A stretch of DNA of 64,000 bases from contig JAPFFF010000001.1 of NCBI GenBank assembly GCA_039105265.1, positions 4,092,001 through 4,156,000 on the forward strand. The letters run 5' to 3'. Position 1 is the first letter of the stretch; every line of letters starts with the position of its first letter. This document shows, one piece after another, positions 29,501 through 38,637 of this stretch. The notes under the pieces are model-generated. The model had not been told where the DNA came from. It worked only from the letters and a program-made list of their open reading frames with translations, and ran no database searches. This DNA comes from Tritrichomonas musculus. Its lineage: Eukaryota; Parabasalia; Tritrichomonadida; Tritrichomonadidae. Both the position numbers and the translations under genes were made by a program.

Positions 29501-29855
29501 GGAACATCATTTTTCCGGACAGCCACCTCATGTAAATCTTGTTGGTGATGCTGATTATTATATTAATGATATCAAGCAAATTTCAATATTCTCACCTGGA
29601 AATCATAACTTAGATGGCGATAACGATGAAATTGATACTCGATCTCGAACCAAAACTACAATGATTATATTTGGTCTTATTATTGCTGGATTTGTTATTG
29701 CTTTAATTGTCTTTCTAAAAACACCAAAAGGTGATAATGATATGCCAAAGATGAGAATCGTTCCTCAACATGATACTCAAGAAGATGACCAACTTGCTAG
29801 TTATCTTAATGTTGATGATGATGATAGTAATGCTCAATTCAAATCAGCAAATTAA
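26532..29855 (+). CDS. Large three-repeat type I surface glycoprotein
   Basis: A 1107-residue membrane protein I cannot name. Residues 10-36 are a hydrophobic signal sequence. The ectodomain holds three repeats of about 310 residues, each opening with a cysteine cluster (FCICKGNETYCSRMC near 48, YCLCNNETLGKAKCEEKC near 354, CYCICEGTLCEDYC near 673). Each then shows a VAGS or IVGS strand, a PIF/FF-plus-SF block, and in repeats 1 and 3 a SH-FRN-NI block ending in NC-F. Many N-x-S/T sites suggest glycosylation. Residues about 1042-1062 (MIIFGLIIAGFVIALIVFL) span the membrane, and a 45-residue acidic cytoplasmic tail contains YLNV, a possible sorting motif. The pattern of short beta strands suggests a solenoid. 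By layout it is a parabasalid surface protein, perhaps for adhesion; function is inferred. A TCAAATA initiator precedes the ATG. Confidence 0.75.
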   Translation: MVNYSKFNKKIGLVITIFIFTTKMLFAFFFVSVFSFQPPSARKFENTFCICKGNETYCSRMCRDFHRINTFSGKKIYEAINDIDPSEVIYFLVAGSTFDDTENMPIFNLTRFQHRSFVVEPASPLDRESIILYPGHLDADLSHTFRNLNIYLDDKGTYDFYYLKLRNCEFYCTDSDDIDFEQDIIDTDFESIYGMPIHIFRSPTLGATIVLNRTVSDIEFWDDYTLVFKSTNPQTKNKTEASFSFSQIRSRIGNSTIKLSSPKINMTFHSYPDNEEFFPKLTFEMRRTSSIYFDFPIDGDFHESMNLEDRITFKHSTYGLYIYSREGTLAPTFKHEGTGPFLRNDKPVVYHDTYCLCNNETLGKAKCEEKCGSTPFVPFSEIEYTVIGNYKDSLKYIIAGSDDTNKNEDNVKVVKSMPVFDIEHFKDKNLTVYGMTKNEHIRIIGDTTDDPTDDVGYHRFSSITIHTIDSFSFPDVTLYNIVFAFDESGAQKANKTANEIANLGFLNTTHLEIDYTSLKQVQSKKIPIIAPLYGFEVHTTNILKGDFPLKIINKTTVQVAEVIIPIRSHTLFELYCGGSLSIQLDPTFPNTVNDFPKTKIVLEGDENSINFIGKWDEHLSTLTSKIIAYHGDNPLYSYGDFDGTKSKFNPPAIAHDGTGAYYVNGLLTNYHSCYCICEGTLCEDYCKKYAEDAPIVNFSESSISATAIGNPTRMIEYVIVGSGEAFGRRPFFGLHDYQYRSFMITNGDSETKQYISIEGALDDPDAISSVSHIFRNINIMLANPGYYTFNNLELYNCDFEKYTPSSTGSSSAKLLDSKTFHLRQYGMRADLHSLRSLQDNKLLSPCSLYLTVDGDHDLTMISIEDTNIVKLHSNSAHDDDDDKNGKNTKSDEPITIDSSHLIDNGPTYISHVGNSYDNPLIVRWNARDSIFHHDDIPLMNIDVSGTDGDEAFIQFDGRSWTDKFHNLTSRITVIHGLLDIHIMTPVKDLQEHHFSGQPPHVNLVGDADYYINDIKQISIFSPGNHNLDGDNDEIDTRSRTKTTMIIFGLIIAGFVIALIVFLKTPKGDNDMPKMRIVPQHDTQEDDQLASYLNVDDDDSNAQFKSAN

Positions 29856-30205
29856 ATTTTTTATTTATTTATTTATTTATTTATCTTTCTAAAACAAATT
29901 CTGAACACATCAAATTATTTCATTTGATAATTTTTTTTTCTAATTATTTCTAGTACACTAAATGCAGTATAGCTTGCGAATCATCATATGTTTAAAGAGC
30001 AAAGAAAGGTGATAAATGCAAAGCTCTGTTTTATACAATTATAATTATAAATAAAACAACATAAATTATATTCAATAAGAGAATGTAGAAAGACAGGATA
30101 AATTATAATACAATTACAAAAATAGGGATAAAGGACTCTCTCTAGAAAGGAATGAATAATTTGGTATGGGATTATTATTGAATATCAAATGGTCCAAAAC
30201 TATTT
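29856..30205. other. Convergent intergenic region
   Basis: AT-rich spacer between the surface protein and the minus-strand RRM gene, both of which end here. It starts with a short TTTA microsatellite (29861-29885) and otherwise shows nothing I can name. Confidence 0.5.
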
Positions 30206-31183
30206 TTATTGCATTTGGTAAAGAGCAGGAGGTTGAGGCGCTTGGGGAGGTTGAACTGGTTGTAAAGGTTGTGGTTGTGTTGGTTGTTGATTTGTTGCTG
30301 GTAAATTTGGTTGAGGTACGAAGGCTGGCATTTGAACATTTGGTATTTGACCCGGAACAATTTGACCTGGTACAAGTTGTCCTGGTGGAAGTTGTCCTGG
30401 TGGTAGTTGTCCTGGAGCAATCTGACCTGGTGGAAGTTGGCCTGGTGGTAGTTGTCCAGGAGGTATAAATCCTGGTGGATAAACCATAGGGGACAGCATA
30501 TTTGGATACATTAACGGATTAAGCATTTGGCGTTGGATAATAGGAAGCAAGCTTGGTGTATGCAAAATTTTTTCAACGAGCTGTTCCTCATTACTTACGT
30601 TTGCAGCTTTAATTAGAGCATCAACATCCAGATTGTCGCTTCTTTTACTATCATTTTTTCCTCTATCTCTATCATGTGGCTCATCGTCATGATAGCGTTT
30701 TCGTTTCGGTTTATCATCGTCAGAATAATCATCTTTATATTTCTTATCATAATTTCTGGACCGGCTTCCTTTATCTCTTTTGCTATTTCCTCGATCTCGA
30801 TCCCTATCTTTATCATGATCTCTATCTCGACTGTGTTCTTTATTACTTGATCGGTTATTTTTTTCTTTGTCAAAGAATTCTTGGCTATTTTCCAGATTTT
30901 GCGGTGTACTTTCATGTCCCCATCTACAGCGAATCTGTTTTCCGCAATGAGTTGAATTATCATAAAGACGCATTGCTTTAACAGCGTCTTCTTCATTCCC
31001 AAATGAAACAAATCCATATCCACGAAGATGATGGCTTGAGTCTCTAGGAAGGTAAATATGACCGAGACTTTTTATATTTCGAAATATGTCTCGTACATCT
31101 TCTTCATTGTATGTATATGGCAAGTTACCAACAAAAATTGTATTTTCTCGTTCTTTCTTGACATTGGAACTTGAATCTTGCAT
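30206..31183 (-). CDS. RRM protein with RD/RS-rich and PPGQ-repeat regions
   Basis: A 325-residue RNA-binding protein. Residues 14-88 are an RRM with RNP2 IFVGNLPY and RNP1 LRGYGFVSF. Residues 105-175 are rich in Arg-Asp and Arg-Ser dipeptides (RDRDHDKDRDRDRG), as in SR-related splicing proteins. Residues 240-300 contain about ten tandem repeats of PPGQL or close variants, followed by a Gln/Pro-rich end. This layout suggests a nuclear splicing or mRNA-processing factor; the exact orthologue is unclear. Start is the ATG reading MQDSSSNVK, with a TCAAATAA motif about 20 bp upstream. The repeat tract may vary in length between strains. Confidence 0.8.
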   Translation of the reverse strand: MQDSSSNVKKERENTIFVGNLPYTYNEEDVRDIFRNIKSLGHIYLPRDSSHHLRGYGFVSFGNEEDAVKAMRLYDNSTHCGKQIRCRWGHESTPQNLENSQEFFDKEKNNRSSNKEHSRDRDHDKDRDRDRGNSKRDKGSRSRNYDKKYKDDYSDDDKPKRKRYHDDEPHDRDRGKNDSKRSDNLDVDALIKAANVSNEEQLVEKILHTPSLLPIIQRQMLNPLMYPNMLSPMVYPPGFIPPGQLPPGQLPPGQIAPGQLPPGQLPPGQLVPGQIVPGQIPNVQMPAFVPQPNLPATNQQPTQPQPLQPVQPPQAPQPPALYQMQ

Positions 31184-31545
31184 CAGATTTTAATAATATA
31201 TTATTTGACATGTTATATGAAAAGATTTCAAATTGATTGTAGACACTTTTTCTGAGAATTCCCTTCATTTTTCAAAAAAGGTATGTTATTTTTATCGATA
31301 TGAAAAATAAAATATTGATGAGCTGATCAAATATATTATAAAAAATATGTGATTTTGTATTTCTAATTTTTTTTTTTTTTTTACGAATGAAATATCCTCA
31401 GTAGCATTTAAAAATGTTTGGATTTGAACATGTTCCAGTAAAGCAATATAATAATGATATATATTTGTGATATTTGAAAAAGATTTATGCATTAATATAT
31501 AAATATGATTTTATATAACAAAAAAGATCTTTTGTCCTTTTGAAG

Positions 31546-32631
31546 TTAATAGAACGCAATAATAGATGTATCATTGATCAATTTTCTGTCTTCGATTTTA
31601 ATAGTAAGTTTTGATGCTATTTTGTATTTATCTCCTCGAAATTTAGCAATTTCAAAATTTTCAGCAAGTTTACTCAGATATTCATATCCGTGAAAACTGC
31701 CAATGTTATATGAGCTGCATTCATCTCCAAGCGAAACAACTGGAATTTGTTCATCCATCCATCCGGGAATCCAAGTATCATAACGATCCATTCCAAAGTA
31801 AAAACTTGGTATATCATCAATATTTAACTTATTATTTTTTAGGGATAAAATGATAAAATCATTGGAATAGATTGAGTTATCAATGAAATTAATGTTGCGC
31901 AGAAGATCTCTAGAGTAAAAAGATTGTAAATAAGAATTTAGGTGTGATCGGTTAAATTCGGCATTTTTTAATTGTAGCTTTAAAGCGCATCTTTTCCCTA
32001 TTGCTGAAAACTGTTGATTTTTTATGCTAAAAAATGTTGATAAAAAGAAAATTTTTTCTCGAACCTCAAGTGGTAAAATTGCAGTACTTTTAATTAAGCA
32101 TAGAATGTCCGTCTTTATAACTTGATATATTTTGTTAAATAAATCGTCAATATAAATTATTCCTAATTCGTCACTTTCAATTTTAGGGAGTTGCTTGATT
32201 TTTCTAAACTCTTCTTCTTCATTTTGTAAATTGTTTATAAATTCATTGTAAAATTGAATTCCATTTTGGTTAAAACAAGTATATATTTCTGATTGTGGAA
32301 AAACTGCTTTCCATGACTTTAAGCAAATTTTAAATTCAGATATTTCCTCTTTATTTCTGAAATTTGGAAAGATAAATACAATACTAATTGAAAACGTTTT
32401 TGAATTGTTACTAAGAGAAATATTTTGGATACCTGAAGCATAACTTAGTTTAGGATATGAAAGAAATATATTTCCTTGAAAGTATTTTTCTTTTGATTCC
32501 TGATGATATTGATATTGAAAGTAAAAAATATTTATTAAAGTAATTGGAATAAACACTTTAATTAAGATACCTAAAACAAAATCAGTGGTGTTGCTATATG
32601 TACAGAACAAATTGTGTTTTTTCTGATTCAT
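31546..32631 (-). CDS. Type II membrane glycosyltransferase-like protein
   Basis: A 361-residue protein with a short cytoplasmic N-terminus and one membrane helix at about residues 18-40 (VLGILIKVFIPITLINIFYF), the layout of Golgi type II enzymes. The lumenal part has a beta-alpha start (FSISIVFIFPNF; LKSWKAVFP), LGIIYIDDLF, and later IPSFYFGMDRYDTWIPGWM. That last block resembles the P-F-IGR-x-WDNW motif of several GT-A type hypothetical transferases. Donor and acceptor cannot be told. I do not see a canonical DxD in the usual place, so a transferase role is an inference from fold-like patterns. Start is the ATG reading MNQKKHNLF. Confidence 0.5.
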   Translation of the reverse strand: MNQKKHNLFCTYSNTTDFVLGILIKVFIPITLINIFYFQYQYHQESKEKYFQGNIFLSYPKLSYASGIQNISLSNNSKTFSISIVFIFPNFRNKEEISEFKICLKSWKAVFPQSEIYTCFNQNGIQFYNEFINNLQNEEEEFRKIKQLPKIESDELGIIYIDDLFNKIYQVIKTDILCLIKSTAILPLEVREKIFFLSTFFSIKNQQFSAIGKRCALKLQLKNAEFNRSHLNSYLQSFYSRDLLRNINFIDNSIYSNDFIILSLKNNKLNIDDIPSFYFGMDRYDTWIPGWMDEQIPVVSLGDECSSYNIGSFHGYEYLSKLAENFEIAKFRGDKYKIASKLTIKIEDRKLINDTSIIAFY

Positions 32632-32793
32632 TTATCATTTTTCTAAAGTAATTTATGAAGTTAACCAAATAAGAATTATTAAAGTTAACTGCATCAAATT
32701 CTATTAAAAATAAATATAGAAAATAAGTATTATTCTTTTATTATTATTAAACATAATTATAGTATGTATAAAAAAAAAATAATATAAAAATGA

Positions 32794-35055
32794 TCATTGG
32801 AAAATTTCAATAATATTAATATCTTTTGCATCTGTTCTCAGCATTAAAAGTTTTTTGGCAAGAGACATTGCACCTTTCGAAAGAGTCAAATCGTTGATTG
32901 CACTTTCCACAAGATTTGAAGAAACTGTCATTATATGAGATACTTTAACTAATTCGCTTGTTTTTTCGTCAATTTCTTGAACATTCATTAAAGATAGTGC
33001 AGATTGGTATTCTGTCACATCCATCATTAAATTTAATGCCCCAGTAATGTTAAATCTATAATTTAATAAATGTTCAGTAATACTATTAAACAAAGAGTTT
33101 CCAAGGACAGTTAGAAAAGATACCTTATTATCACCATTAATATAATCACTAATTCCGTTTAACATTTTTTTCAAAAAATGGCAAAATTGCTTACAGGCTT
33201 CGGTAATGAAAGGAAGAGAATCTTCTGGAATAACAAAATCTGACTTTTTCTGTTGAGTACTGAGAATTTTAAGAGAATGATTTTTAGCGCAATCAATGCA
33301 TGCTTGTAAGCCAATAACTGTTTCTTTTTCTAAATTTTCAATTAATTCATCTTTTTGTCGCAAATAAAGTGAATGAGCATCTGAATAAGGCCTTAAAATT
33401 TCTTTCAACGTAGAAATATAAACATCTTCTAAGCTTAAAATGTTAGAATTTATTAGCATAATTATTTTCAAAAACTTTGGGATATTATGGTCATCATCTT
33501 GATTTTGAGAAATATAATTTGAACAAACTTTTATAAATGAAGTCATAAGCGGACTGAAATTGTTATTCATGAATATTTTAATTAATTTTTTCAAATTTGA
33601 TGCTGTTTGATCTGGAAATGAAAGTAACGCGCAACGAGTTAGAGAAGCTTTTGATATTGAAATAAATTCTGGAAGTAATTCTTCATCAAAAACATTAAAT
33701 GGATTAATAATATCCTCAGATTTTGTGAATATTGTGATAGGTCTTTTTGCTTTTTCAAGCTTATCAAAAGTTGGACTCAGTTTTTGACGAAGAACTGCTG
33801 TATAAACTTTAATTTCAATAGCTCCATAACATTTTTGATGGTTACTGAATAGTTCATCTAGAAATGATTGAACTATTATAAATTCTTGATTGTCAATTTT
33901 CCAAATATCGTTTATTAGTTGTCTTGTTCGTTCATACATTGTATCTAGCGCTGTACAATATTCTTCTATTCTGTTAGATACATAGAAGTGAAGAACACCG
34001 CTTACAAATGTTGATAAAATTCCAGCAACTTTCTTTATATATCTCATTTTAACAGTTTGCGATCTATCGAATATTTCACAAATTCTTGGCCATAATTTTT
34101 TGCAATCGTTGGTGATAAAAGTGCAAAATGTGTCATAATGAGATAAAATACGAGAAGTTTCATCTTGTAAAATAGAATCATCATACATTAATTTAATTCC
34201 TTGCTCAGAACTAAAAACTAAAGATTTACCTATAAAGTTGTTAATTGCATCTTCTCCAACTCCTAATAAAAAGAGTGATGATGATATGTTTTTGAGTTCA
34301 TCAACATTATCATTTTTATCATCATTAAATTGCTTAAGAAGAGTCATAATCAAAATTGATTGATGTTTTTTAATGTTTTGAAAAGCTGTTTGTGCAACTT
34401 TTTGTTTTACAGCAATATCGACAATTTTGAGTAATTTGGAAACATATTCAGCTGTTCTATGAAGATTTACGTATTTTGTGGTCATTCCCTTTGTACTTTT
34501 CATATTAATTAGGAAATTATAATAATAATAGTTTTCTGCTTCTCTTTTAATTAAGGACTCAAGTAATTCTTCATCACCTGGTTCACCAAAACTGAGTCCA
34601 TTTGCTTTTTTTAATTTTTCTTTGATTTTTTCGAAATCTTCATCTAAATCATATATGGAAATATCTTTAAGATAGTTTTGTACCATTACAGCTCTTGATA
34701 CAATTGTTGTTGCAGTATCAAGTTTGTCTGTAATATGAGTAAAATTGACTGCTAATTGCGAACAAAATTGTGCAAGATCCTGTGAATTTGAATGAACTTT
34801 ATCTAAACCAAATGAAATTACAGCAAGATTTTGATTGAATTTTCCAAGTTTTGATCCCGCCTCACCAGCCCGATTTCGAAGCTCCATGCATAAAAGCCGA
34901 CGTTCATTTTCAAGTTCAATTTGTAAATCGTTAATTTGTTTGGACATTTGGGCCACTTCAAATTTTTCTGGAAGTTCTTTTCTTGAATGATAGATTTTTT
35001 CGTATATAGGGCCTAATTTTGACTCAAGTAAGCATATTGCGGGATCTGAATTCAT
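32794..35055 (-). CDS. Exocyst subunit Sec10-like protein
   Basis: About 753 residues, in the size range of Sec10/EXOC5. I start at the ATG reading MNSDPAICLL; the frame is open 13 codons further upstream without an ATG. The N-terminal 60-150 residues are helical with INDLQIELENERRLL and a later FTHITDKLDTATTIVSRAV block that fits the Sec10 pattern in which a helix is followed by IGDxLE-x-A-x-RA. The C-terminus has GALNLMMDVTEYQSAL and a following LVKVSHIMTVSSNLV segment like the conserved Sec10 end. The rest is plain helical rod. Exocyst tethers secretory vesicles at the plasma membrane. Another tethering-complex subunit (for example of COG) is the main alternative. It is divergent from the CK1 gene. 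Confidence 0.6.
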   Translation of the reverse strand: MNSDPAICLLESKLGPIYEKIYHSRKELPEKFEVAQMSKQINDLQIELENERRLLCMELRNRAGEAGSKLGKFNQNLAVISFGLDKVHSNSQDLAQFCSQLAVNFTHITDKLDTATTIVSRAVMVQNYLKDISIYDLDEDFEKIKEKLKKANGLSFGEPGDEELLESLIKREAENYYYYNFLINMKSTKGMTTKYVNLHRTAEYVSKLLKIVDIAVKQKVAQTAFQNIKKHQSILIMTLLKQFNDDKNDNVDELKNISSSLFLLGVGEDAINNFIGKSLVFSSEQGIKLMYDDSILQDETSRILSHYDTFCTFITNDCKKLWPRICEIFDRSQTVKMRYIKKVAGILSTFVSGVLHFYVSNRIEEYCTALDTMYERTRQLINDIWKIDNQEFIIVQSFLDELFSNHQKCYGAIEIKVYTAVLRQKLSPTFDKLEKAKRPITIFTKSEDIINPFNVFDEELLPEFISISKASLTRCALLSFPDQTASNLKKLIKIFMNNNFSPLMTSFIKVCSNYISQNQDDDHNIPKFLKIIMLINSNILSLEDVYISTLKEILRPYSDAHSLYLRQKDELIENLEKETVIGLQACIDCAKNHSLKILSTQQKKSDFVIPEDSLPFITEACKQFCHFLKKMLNGISDYINGDNKVSFLTVLGNSLFNSITEHLLNYRFNITGALNLMMDVTEYQSALSLMNVQEIDEKTSELVKVSHIMTVSSNLVESAINDLTLSKGAMSLAKKLLMLRTDAKDINIIEIFQ

Positions 35056-36177
35056 TTTATCAATAAAATTTTGAATCTTTTGAATTTTATTCAATCTTTT
35101 TTTTATTTCTAAACGATAATATCTCGATTTAAAATGAAGAAATATGATATTATTTGTAAGTATTTAACTATTATATTTAAAAAAATGTATATATTTCATT
35201 TAAAATTAATTAAAGATATTATTAAAAAAAAAAAAAAATATCAATTTCATTCATTATTTGGTCTTAAATTAATTTATTTATGATAAGAAATATCTTATAT
35301 GATATGATTTAAAAACGATACTTGAATAAACCAATTGATTTTGTCCAAAATGGGCACAATTTCGATTTATGGAAATATAAAAATTATATTTTTCACTGTT
35401 GTATTTCAAATATCTCACGATCTTTGTAAATTCAAGTTCTTGAAAAACGTTTTTTTATTATTTACTATATTTGTATTTACTATATTTGAATTTAGCAAAA
35501 AAATCATTTTCTTTTTATGAAAGCCATTTTTATTTCAATAATAGTTAAGAATAATAGAACAAATTGTTATATCTTACAATTTATATATATATCGTCAAAT
35601 GCAAATATAGCTTTTCCATTTATTCAAAAAACAAAAAAATTGAATATTGTGTTTGGGGATATTCCTTATTTCATAATGCTTTTCGTTTCTCAATTCTGTA
35701 TTTATTTAAATTTAGCAATCATATGAAAGATAACAATCTGTAAAAGTGTGTTATTTCTGCTTTATTGTATTAAAATAGCGTCTTAATACAAATTGAACAA
35801 CTTTTTTTGCATTTTTATTATACATTTCTAAAAAAAAGAAAATAATAAAAATCGATTAATCGATCGATTATTTTTTAAATAATTATTATAAAAAGTTCTT
35901 TTAAAAAAAATTGTGTTTATCATTTCATATCACATATATTGAAAAAATTTATATTTTTGATAGACATCAACAAATCATAGAGATTTATTAATTCTAAATT
36001 TATTTTATATATATAAAATTATCATTGTTACTTTAATTTAGCATCGAATGATTGTTTATGACAATTTTGTATTAAAGATTTCAAACTTTTTCAATATTTT
36101 TTTACGAAATTGGTTTATAACGGCTAAACATTCCGATTTTCGAAAAAAGAAAGAAAGTAAAAATAGTCAAACAAAAG
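35056..36177. other. Divergent promoter region between Sec10-like and CK1 genes
   Basis: A 1.1-kb AT-rich spacer holding the promoters of both neighbours. Near the CK1 start, AAATAGTCAAACAAAAG is a TCAAA-type initiator. Two overlapping palindromes lie at 35851-35870. Otherwise only shadow frames are present. Confidence 0.5.
35851..35870. promoter_or_regulatory. Overlapping ATCGAT palindromes in divergent promoter
   Basis: ATCGATTAATCGAT (35851-35864) overlaps TAATCGATCGATTA (35857-35870). Both are perfect 14-bp palindromes about 310 bp upstream of the CK1 start. A transcription-factor site is possible; no protein is implied by sequence alone. Confidence 0.35.
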
Positions 36178-37569
36178 ATGAAGTCATATTCATCATTTCA
36201 ATTTAAGTACATTAAAAAAATTGGAATAGGAAGTTTTGGTGACGTATATTTAGCACGCAGCCAAAGTAACAAACAGTATTATACAATTAAAAAAGCGTCA
36301 ACATCATCATCTCAAAATCAACTTTATAATGAAGCACAATTTTATAAGCTTTTGTCTGAAACTATTGGTTTCCCAGCCTGTTATTTTTATGGAAATCATT
36401 CAAACAACCATTTATTAGTTCTTGAATATCTTGGGAAAACGTTACAAGAACTTTTCGAAATGTGCAATAAAAAATTTTCTCTTAAAACGGTATTAATGAT
36501 TGCAGATCAACTTCTTCAAAGGATCGAACATCTGCATTCAAAAGGTATAGTACATAGAGATATTAAACCATCCAATTTTCTTATTGGGCATGGACTCAAA
36601 AAGCATTCTATATTTCTTATTGACTTCGGCCTTTCAAAGAAGTTTGTTCATTTTTCTTCTCAAGCAAATTTCCCCATAATAAACCAGACTAAGCCTGATT
36701 GTCATTTTCAGAGTCAGAGTATGTTTACAATCTCAAAGTATACTCTTTGCAATCCTGCAAAATATCAAGTCAAAAAAATAGAAATAAATCCTAAATTTGA
36801 TAAAGAAAATAGAAGATTACAATCAAAATATATTGAAGAGGAAGCAGATATTAAACAAAGTTTTGTTGGAACATACAATCATTTCAAAGAGTTTCCTAAG
36901 AATAATGAACAGAATTCTCAACTCCAAAGAGATGAATTTAAAAGTGAGCATTCTAAATCAAATATTTTACACATTCCTTTGACATTTAATAACCCTGTTG
37001 TTGGAACGCTTCGTTTTGGTTCTCTTAATTCTAACAATGGAATTGAATATTCACGGCGTGATGATCTTGAATCAATTGGATATATGCTTATTTATTTTTT
37101 GAAAGGATGTCTTCCTTGGGAATCGATGAAAGCAGATTCAATGAATGTACTTGTATCGAAAATAGCCAAAAAAAAAGAGGAAGTTTCACTTGAAAAACTT
37201 TGTTCTGGTATTCCAGGCGAATTTTTGTCATTCATGCAATCAGTTCGATCATTGGGCTTTGAAGACAAACCAAATTATGCAGAATATAGGGCGTTGTTCA
37301 AAAATTTATTTATTAAAATGAATTATATTTATGACCTCGAATTTGATTGGTGTAAAAATCAAAAAGTAAAGTATGACGGTAATAACTTTTCTGATGTAAA
37401 AAAGGATGATGAAACGATGAAAATTTACTTTTCACATTCTTCAACTCCAGTTGTTATGAGAAAAAATGCTGCTGTACAGCTTTTAAAAATGCAAAAAAAA
37501 AAAGTCGATATAGCAAGTAGAAGGACATCAGGAATGACATGGTTAAATATTGTTTCAAATATCAAGTAG
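36178..37569 (+). CDS. Casein kinase 1 family kinase with activation-segment insert
   Basis: A 463-residue CK1-type Ser/Thr kinase. The Gly loop is IGIGSFGDVYLA near residue 14, the ATP lysine is in YYTIKK near 39, the catalytic loop is VHRDIKPSNFLIG at 126-138, and the Mg loop DFGLSKK starts at 149. The CK1 signature VGTLRFGSLNSN starts at 275 and is followed by SRRDDLESIGYMLIYFLKG. In ordinary CK1 about 25 residues lie between DFG and GT-RF; here there are about 125, so roughly 100 residues of Ser/Gln/Lys-rich sequence are inserted in the activation segment. All catalytic residues remain, so activity is likely, perhaps gated by the insert. CK1 kinases form large families in parabasalids. 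A TCAAAC initiator precedes the ATG. Confidence 0.92.
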   Translation: MKSYSSFQFKYIKKIGIGSFGDVYLARSQSNKQYYTIKKASTSSSQNQLYNEAQFYKLLSETIGFPACYFYGNHSNNHLLVLEYLGKTLQELFEMCNKKFSLKTVLMIADQLLQRIEHLHSKGIVHRDIKPSNFLIGHGLKKHSIFLIDFGLSKKFVHFSSQANFPIINQTKPDCHFQSQSMFTISKYTLCNPAKYQVKKIEINPKFDKENRRLQSKYIEEEADIKQSFVGTYNHFKEFPKNNEQNSQLQRDEFKSEHSKSNILHIPLTFNNPVVGTLRFGSLNSNNGIEYSRRDDLESIGYMLIYFLKGCLPWESMKADSMNVLVSKIAKKKEEVSLEKLCSGIPGEFLSFMQSVRSLGFEDKPNYAEYRALFKNLFIKMNYIYDLEFDWCKNQKVKYDGNNFSDVKKDDETMKIYFSHSSTPVVMRKNAAVQLLKMQKKKVDIASRRTSGMTWLNIVSNIK

Positions 37570-37872
37570 ATAATTTTTGCTCTCTATGTTATTTCTAATT
37601 TTAAATGCATTTTAATATGCATATTGATTAGAGTTTGTTTTTTTAATTAAATAAGCAATATCAAATTTTATTTATCTTAAAAAATATTTTTGGTATGGAG
37701 AGTGTAGGGGTGGAGTGATATTAGTTCATATTCAATTTTAAGATAAATATATATATTTAATTTAATATCTGCATGCAAAATATTTTTTTGATTTAAGTAT
37801 GAAAGGAAATACTGTGTAAACAACTTATAAAGCTAAAAAAAATTTATTAATAATTTGTATAACTTACATGAT
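37570..37872. other. Convergent intergenic region
   Basis: AT-rich spacer between the 3' ends of the CK1 gene and the eIF3j gene. No repeat or RNA gene seen. Confidence 0.5.
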
Positions 37873-38637
37873 TTAGATTTCATCAAAATCATCATCGTCC
37901 TTTTTGGCATTGAAGAAAGCCCCTGATTGTTGTTTATTCTTCTTCTTATAACCTTGGCCTTTTTTGGCTTCATCAAGCTTTTTATTATATAATTGAATAA
38001 TATGATTATTCAAATCTGCAAGGAAAGCGCTCTTGTAATTATCACATAATGCAGTAATAAGATATTCTATCATTTGGACTTTATTGTTGTCTTGTGCTGA
38101 TTTGAGTTGTTCGTATTCTTTTTTCTTTTTACCATTTTGATCAATTTCAGGAAATATTTGATTAAATTTCTTTTCAATTGCAGCTGCAAAAGCACCAAAT
38201 TGAACGACAGTCTCTGGCTTGTAGAGACCGATATCAATTTTATTTGGATCGGTTGTGTTCATATCAAGACCACCTAAAGCATCAAGGGCGTTATGTAAGT
38301 CAGCTATTTCTTTTTGTTCTTTTGTAACATCAACATCAAAAAGATCATCGTCAAAATCATTAGCAGCTTCATCTAATAGTTTCTTCTTTCGAATTTTTTC
38401 TTCTCGTATTTCTTGTTTTCTCTTCTTTTCTGCTTCAGCTGCTTCTTTTTTCTCTCTTTCGATTCTTTCTTCTTCTTCTTTCTTTTTTCTCGCAACTTCT
38501 TCTGGATCTGGTGCATCTTCCCAATTATCAGCTAAACCATCGTCATCAGATCCCCAGTTAGCACCAGCATCACCATCGTTATCGCTTTTTTGATCGTCTG
38601 AATTAGAGCTATTAAGATCAAGGTTTGCCCAATTCAT
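37873..38637 (-). CDS. Translation initiation factor eIF3 subunit J
   Basis: A 254-residue protein with the eIF3j/Hcr1 layout: an acidic, Trp-containing N-terminus (NWGSDDDGLADNWEDAPD), a long charged helix (KKKEEEERIEREKKEAAEAE), a folded central part with ALDALGGLDMNTTDPNKI and YLITALCDNYK, and the typical end in which a basic stretch (KKGQGYKKKNKQ) is followed by FNAKKDDDDFDEI. eIF3j sits near the mRNA channel of the 40S subunit and aids start selection and recycling. Length matches the family (about 250-265). The ATG at 38637 reads MNWANLDLN. Its 5' flank faces the MULE element 580 bp away. Confidence 0.88.
   Translation of the reverse strand: MNWANLDLNSSNSDDQKSDNDGDAGANWGSDDDGLADNWEDAPDPEEVARKKKEEEERIEREKKEAAEAEKKRKQEIREEKIRKKKLLDEAANDFDDDLFDVDVTKEQKEIADLHNALDALGGLDMNTTDPNKIDIGLYKPETVVQFGAFAAAIEKKFNQIFPEIDQNGKKKKEYEQLKSAQDNNKVQMIEYLITALCDNYKSAFLADLNNHIIQLYNKKLDEAKKGQGYKKKNKQQSGAFFNAKKDDDDFDEI

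Noticed and set aside
30166-30468. Plus-strand 100-codon Val/Leu-rich frame
   Set aside because: It is the antisense of the PPGQ repeat of the RRM gene; the hydrophobic composition is a mirror artefact.
32794-35055. COG complex subunit 6 as identity of the 753-residue helical protein
   Set aside because: The C-terminal DVTEYQSAL block and the N-terminal IGD-LE-like helix fit Sec10 better, though not decisively.
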